Below, piece after piece: positions 62,509 to 64,000 of a stretch of DNA of 64,000 nt. The notes beneath the pieces were generated by a model. It was given only the letters and a program-made list of their open reading frames with translations, searched no databases and had not been told where the DNA came from. The DNA is taken from positions 2,108,001 to 2,172,000 of the forward strand of contig NC_013061.1 in NCBI RefSeq assembly GCF_000023825.1. Direction: 5' to 3'. Position 1 is the first letter of the stretch. Each line of letters opens with the position of its first letter. Both the position numbers and the translations under genes were made by a program. Source of the stretch: Pedobacter heparinus DSM 2366 (GTDB taxonomy: Bacteria > Bacteroidota > Bacteroidia > Sphingobacteriales > Sphingobacteriaceae).

Positions 62509-63000
62509 ATGAAAAGAATATTCCTGATAGCAGCCATTTTTTGCAGTGCATTAATGGTATTGCAAGGCTGTTCACCAAAAGGTGCAGCCACTACACAACC
62601 TTTAAAAAGAGGTAACATTACAGGTAACTGGGTGTTAAATGACATTACTTTTGAAGGAATCCCTCAATCTTCCGTAAAATCCTTGTTCGGAGAAGGTTCC
62701 TACACTTGTTTTGTAGGCAGTACATGGCGGTTAACCAATAGTGGCAATGGTAGTTATAGCTTGCCGGGTGGAACAGGCTGTGCCGCTAAAACACAAACCA
62801 TTTACTGGTCGGCCAGCACAAAAGAGGACACTTTCCAGTTTAAAAAAATATACGAAGGTGATAAGCCTAAAAATGTAACAGAAGGCTACAGGATGTTACT
62901 GGCCTCAACCAATGGCGAAAATATGGTGATCAAAACACCGGTTGAATATGGCAGTGCAACAGCTTACATTGTGCTGAATTTTAATAAAGCTGCAAAATAA
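62509..63000 (+). CDS. Lipocalin-like lipoprotein
   Basis: 163 residues. Type II signal peptide with lipobox LQGC (Cys21). The mature part matches lipocalin-like barrels: ITGNWVLNDITFEG, GSTWRLTNSGNGSYSLPG and MVIKTPVEYGSATAYIVLNFNK. Two Cys in the mature domain (CFVG and GCAAK) may form a disulfide. Probably anchored in the outer membrane, ligand unknown. Stands alone, with a strong bidirectional terminator downstream. Confidence 0.8.
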   Translation: MKRIFLIAAIFCSALMVLQGCSPKGAATTQPLKRGNITGNWVLNDITFEGIPQSSVKSLFGEGSYTCFVGSTWRLTNSGNGSYSLPGGTGCAAKTQTIYWSASTKEDTFQFKKIYEGDKPKNVTEGYRMLLASTNGENMVIKTPVEYGSATAYIVLNFNKAAK

Positions 63001-63096
63001 GGGGAAAAATAACCGTTCTCTTCTAAGCCTGCATAATTGCGCTGAAAAAGCGCAAAGATGCCAGGACTTTTCTGAGAAGGTGATTTTTCTTTCAAG

Positions 63097-63141
63097 TAAT
63101 AACAAATCAGGGTGCCCAAAAGGCACCCTGATTTGTTATTA
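63097..63141. terminator. Bidirectional terminator, 20-bp perfect stem
   Basis: TAATAACAAATCAGGGTGCC and GGCACCCTGATTTGTTATTA around a five-base loop. Serves the lipoprotein gene and the convergent NIPSNAP gene. Confidence 0.85.
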
Positions 63142-63157
63142 TAGCATATATAATTTT

Positions 63158-63937
63158 TTATATATCCGAATAATCAACAGGATATAAGAACCGGGTGTCG
63201 TTTTTGGATACATTGTTCTGATATTCCGGCATGTTTTTTAGTTTTTGCCATTGCTCATCTTTTCCGAAGGTCTTCCAGTGTTCGTCCCTGTCTGCTTTAT
63301 TTTCAAAGGTGGTCAGATACATAAGGTTGGGCATTCGGCTGCCTGCAATCACCTCAGCATAAAAAACGGCATTGAAATTCAGACGTTTAAATAAGCCTAT
63401 TTCATCTCCTTTATTAAACATTTCTATTTTGTTCTTAGCGCGCTTTTCGGTCGGGCTTTCATAGCTGCGCAGTTCGTAAATGCGTTCTGCTTTTGCTGAA
63501 GACAAATTTGGCATTTTAAGATTCCGATGTCCTTCAAAAGCAGTTAACAATATATTTTCCATCCTTTCATAAGGCGCGGCCGTATGTAAGGCATCGAGAT
63601 AGGCTTTCCCGTCTTCCTTCAATTTATTGTCCTTTTCCAATACATTTTCCAGGCTGGAAAACTGCTGGTAGGAACGAAAGGGAATAAATACATAGATCAG
63701 TTTTTCGGCCTGGGGATCATCTGTCCGGACGGGTTTAAAAACACCAACTTTAGCAATGCCTGCACGATGTAGCGCAGGAAGGTAAGCCAGTTTTAGAAAA
63801 TCATCTACGGTTTTTTCCTGCTCCGCGTTTTTCAGATGATAAATCCTGATCTGATAAAAATCTTTGTCAGGTGCATTGGCAAGAAGCTGGGTTACCGGCA
63901 GGAGTATACCAATGAAAATAGTGATAAGTTTAGGCAT
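63158..63937 (-). CDS. Exported NIPSNAP-family protein
   Basis: 259 residues with signal peptide (PKLITIFIGILLPVTQLLANA). Two dimeric alpha/beta-barrel (NIPSNAP) repeats: DFYQIRIYHLKNAEQEKTVDDFL at the start and YELRSYESPTEKRAKNKIEMFNKGDEIGLFKRLNFNAVFYAEVIAG further on, with HWKTFGKDEQWQKL near the end. The role of secreted members in Bacteroidetes is unknown. Its start overlaps the end of the next upstream gene by eight bases, so it is co-transcribed with it. Confidence 0.88.
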   Translation of the reverse strand: MPKLITIFIGILLPVTQLLANAPDKDFYQIRIYHLKNAEQEKTVDDFLKLAYLPALHRAGIAKVGVFKPVRTDDPQAEKLIYVFIPFRSYQQFSSLENVLEKDNKLKEDGKAYLDALHTAAPYERMENILLTAFEGHRNLKMPNLSSAKAERIYELRSYESPTEKRAKNKIEMFNKGDEIGLFKRLNFNAVFYAEVIAGSRMPNLMYLTTFENKADRDEHWKTFGKDEQWQKLKNMPEYQNNVSKNDTRFLYPVDYSDI

Positions 63938-64000
63938 GGTTGGTTTCTATAATTTCTTTGATTTTGATCAGACGGTCATAAAAGCATTCAAAGGGCCTTA
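63930..64000 (-). CDS. 3' end of an upstream gene, partial
   Basis: Only the last 23 codons lie in the window; the frame reads RPFECFYDRLIKIKEII and ends at a TAA (63930-63932) that overlaps the NIPSNAP start. The overlap and the lack of other open frames support it as the real C-terminus of a gene cut by the window edge. Function not recognisable. Confidence 0.55.
   Translation of the reverse strand, partial: RPFECFYDRLIKIKEIIETNHA

Overview
The window looks like a chromosomal segment of a Bacteroidota member, most likely Pedobacter or a close Sphingobacteriaceae relative. This is inferred from moderate-to-low GC, promoters of the Bacteroidetes type (TTG, about 20 nt, TAnnTTTG), near absence of Shine-Dalgarno sequences, several TTG starts, LytTR/LytS regulation, a TonB-dependent receptor with a CarboxypepD_reg-type N-terminus, and Pedobacter-flavoured families (DUF6266, DUF6520-like peptides, MauE/DoxX). 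No species-level call is possible from sequence alone.

1-19.5 kb is accessory DNA: a multi-PAS histidine kinase, a class V PLP enzyme, a nuclease remnant, an intact ParE-type toxin-antitoxin pair, a GH2 glycosidase followed by two DNA-binding proteins, an antitoxin beside an amputated toxin, unrecognised small proteins, TetR and Crp-like regulators, a MauE / Cys-rich exported peptide / beta-propeller cassette, an Rpn-type nuclease, and two DUF6266 paralogues flanking a small peptidoglycan-hydrolase-like protein. A palindromic repeat occurs three times here, and every copy overlaps coding sequence.

19.5-26.7 kb carries a DoxX protein, a truncated haemoglobin, a two-gene carbohydrate operon (GH27 alpha-galactosidase and a secreted beta-helix protein), a LytS/LytTR two-component pair, a broken NmrA-like gene and tRNA-Ser(UGA). 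26.7-34.7 kb holds envelope and housekeeping genes (BrkB/YihY, mltG, PASTA protein, ddl, outer-membrane protein, Crp/Fnr, DUF983, MATE exporter, thioesterase).

34.8-57.1 kb is core: rpsO, pnp, rpe, a TonB receptor, serC-serA-DUF1015, a SAM hydrolase (DUF62), phoH, purC, STAS-rnz, MlaD-like protein, two amidases, LptD-like protein, cinA and a 2-oxoacid dehydrogenase E2. Many gene pairs overlap or are separated by clear hairpin terminators.

57.1-62.4 kb is a methionine unit: metY-metX-hom read leftward behind a SAM-I (S-box) riboswitch, with a separate metB-like gene upstream. Between riboswitch and metY is a 25-codon ORF whose C-terminus is rich in Cys and Met codons (CMCCCM). The 3' strand of riboswitch helix P1 ends four bases before this ORF's start codon, so the aptamer appears placed to control the leader ORF rather than metY directly. 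This is the most interesting feature found. The window ends with a lipocalin-like lipoprotein, a NIPSNAP protein and the 3' end of one more gene.
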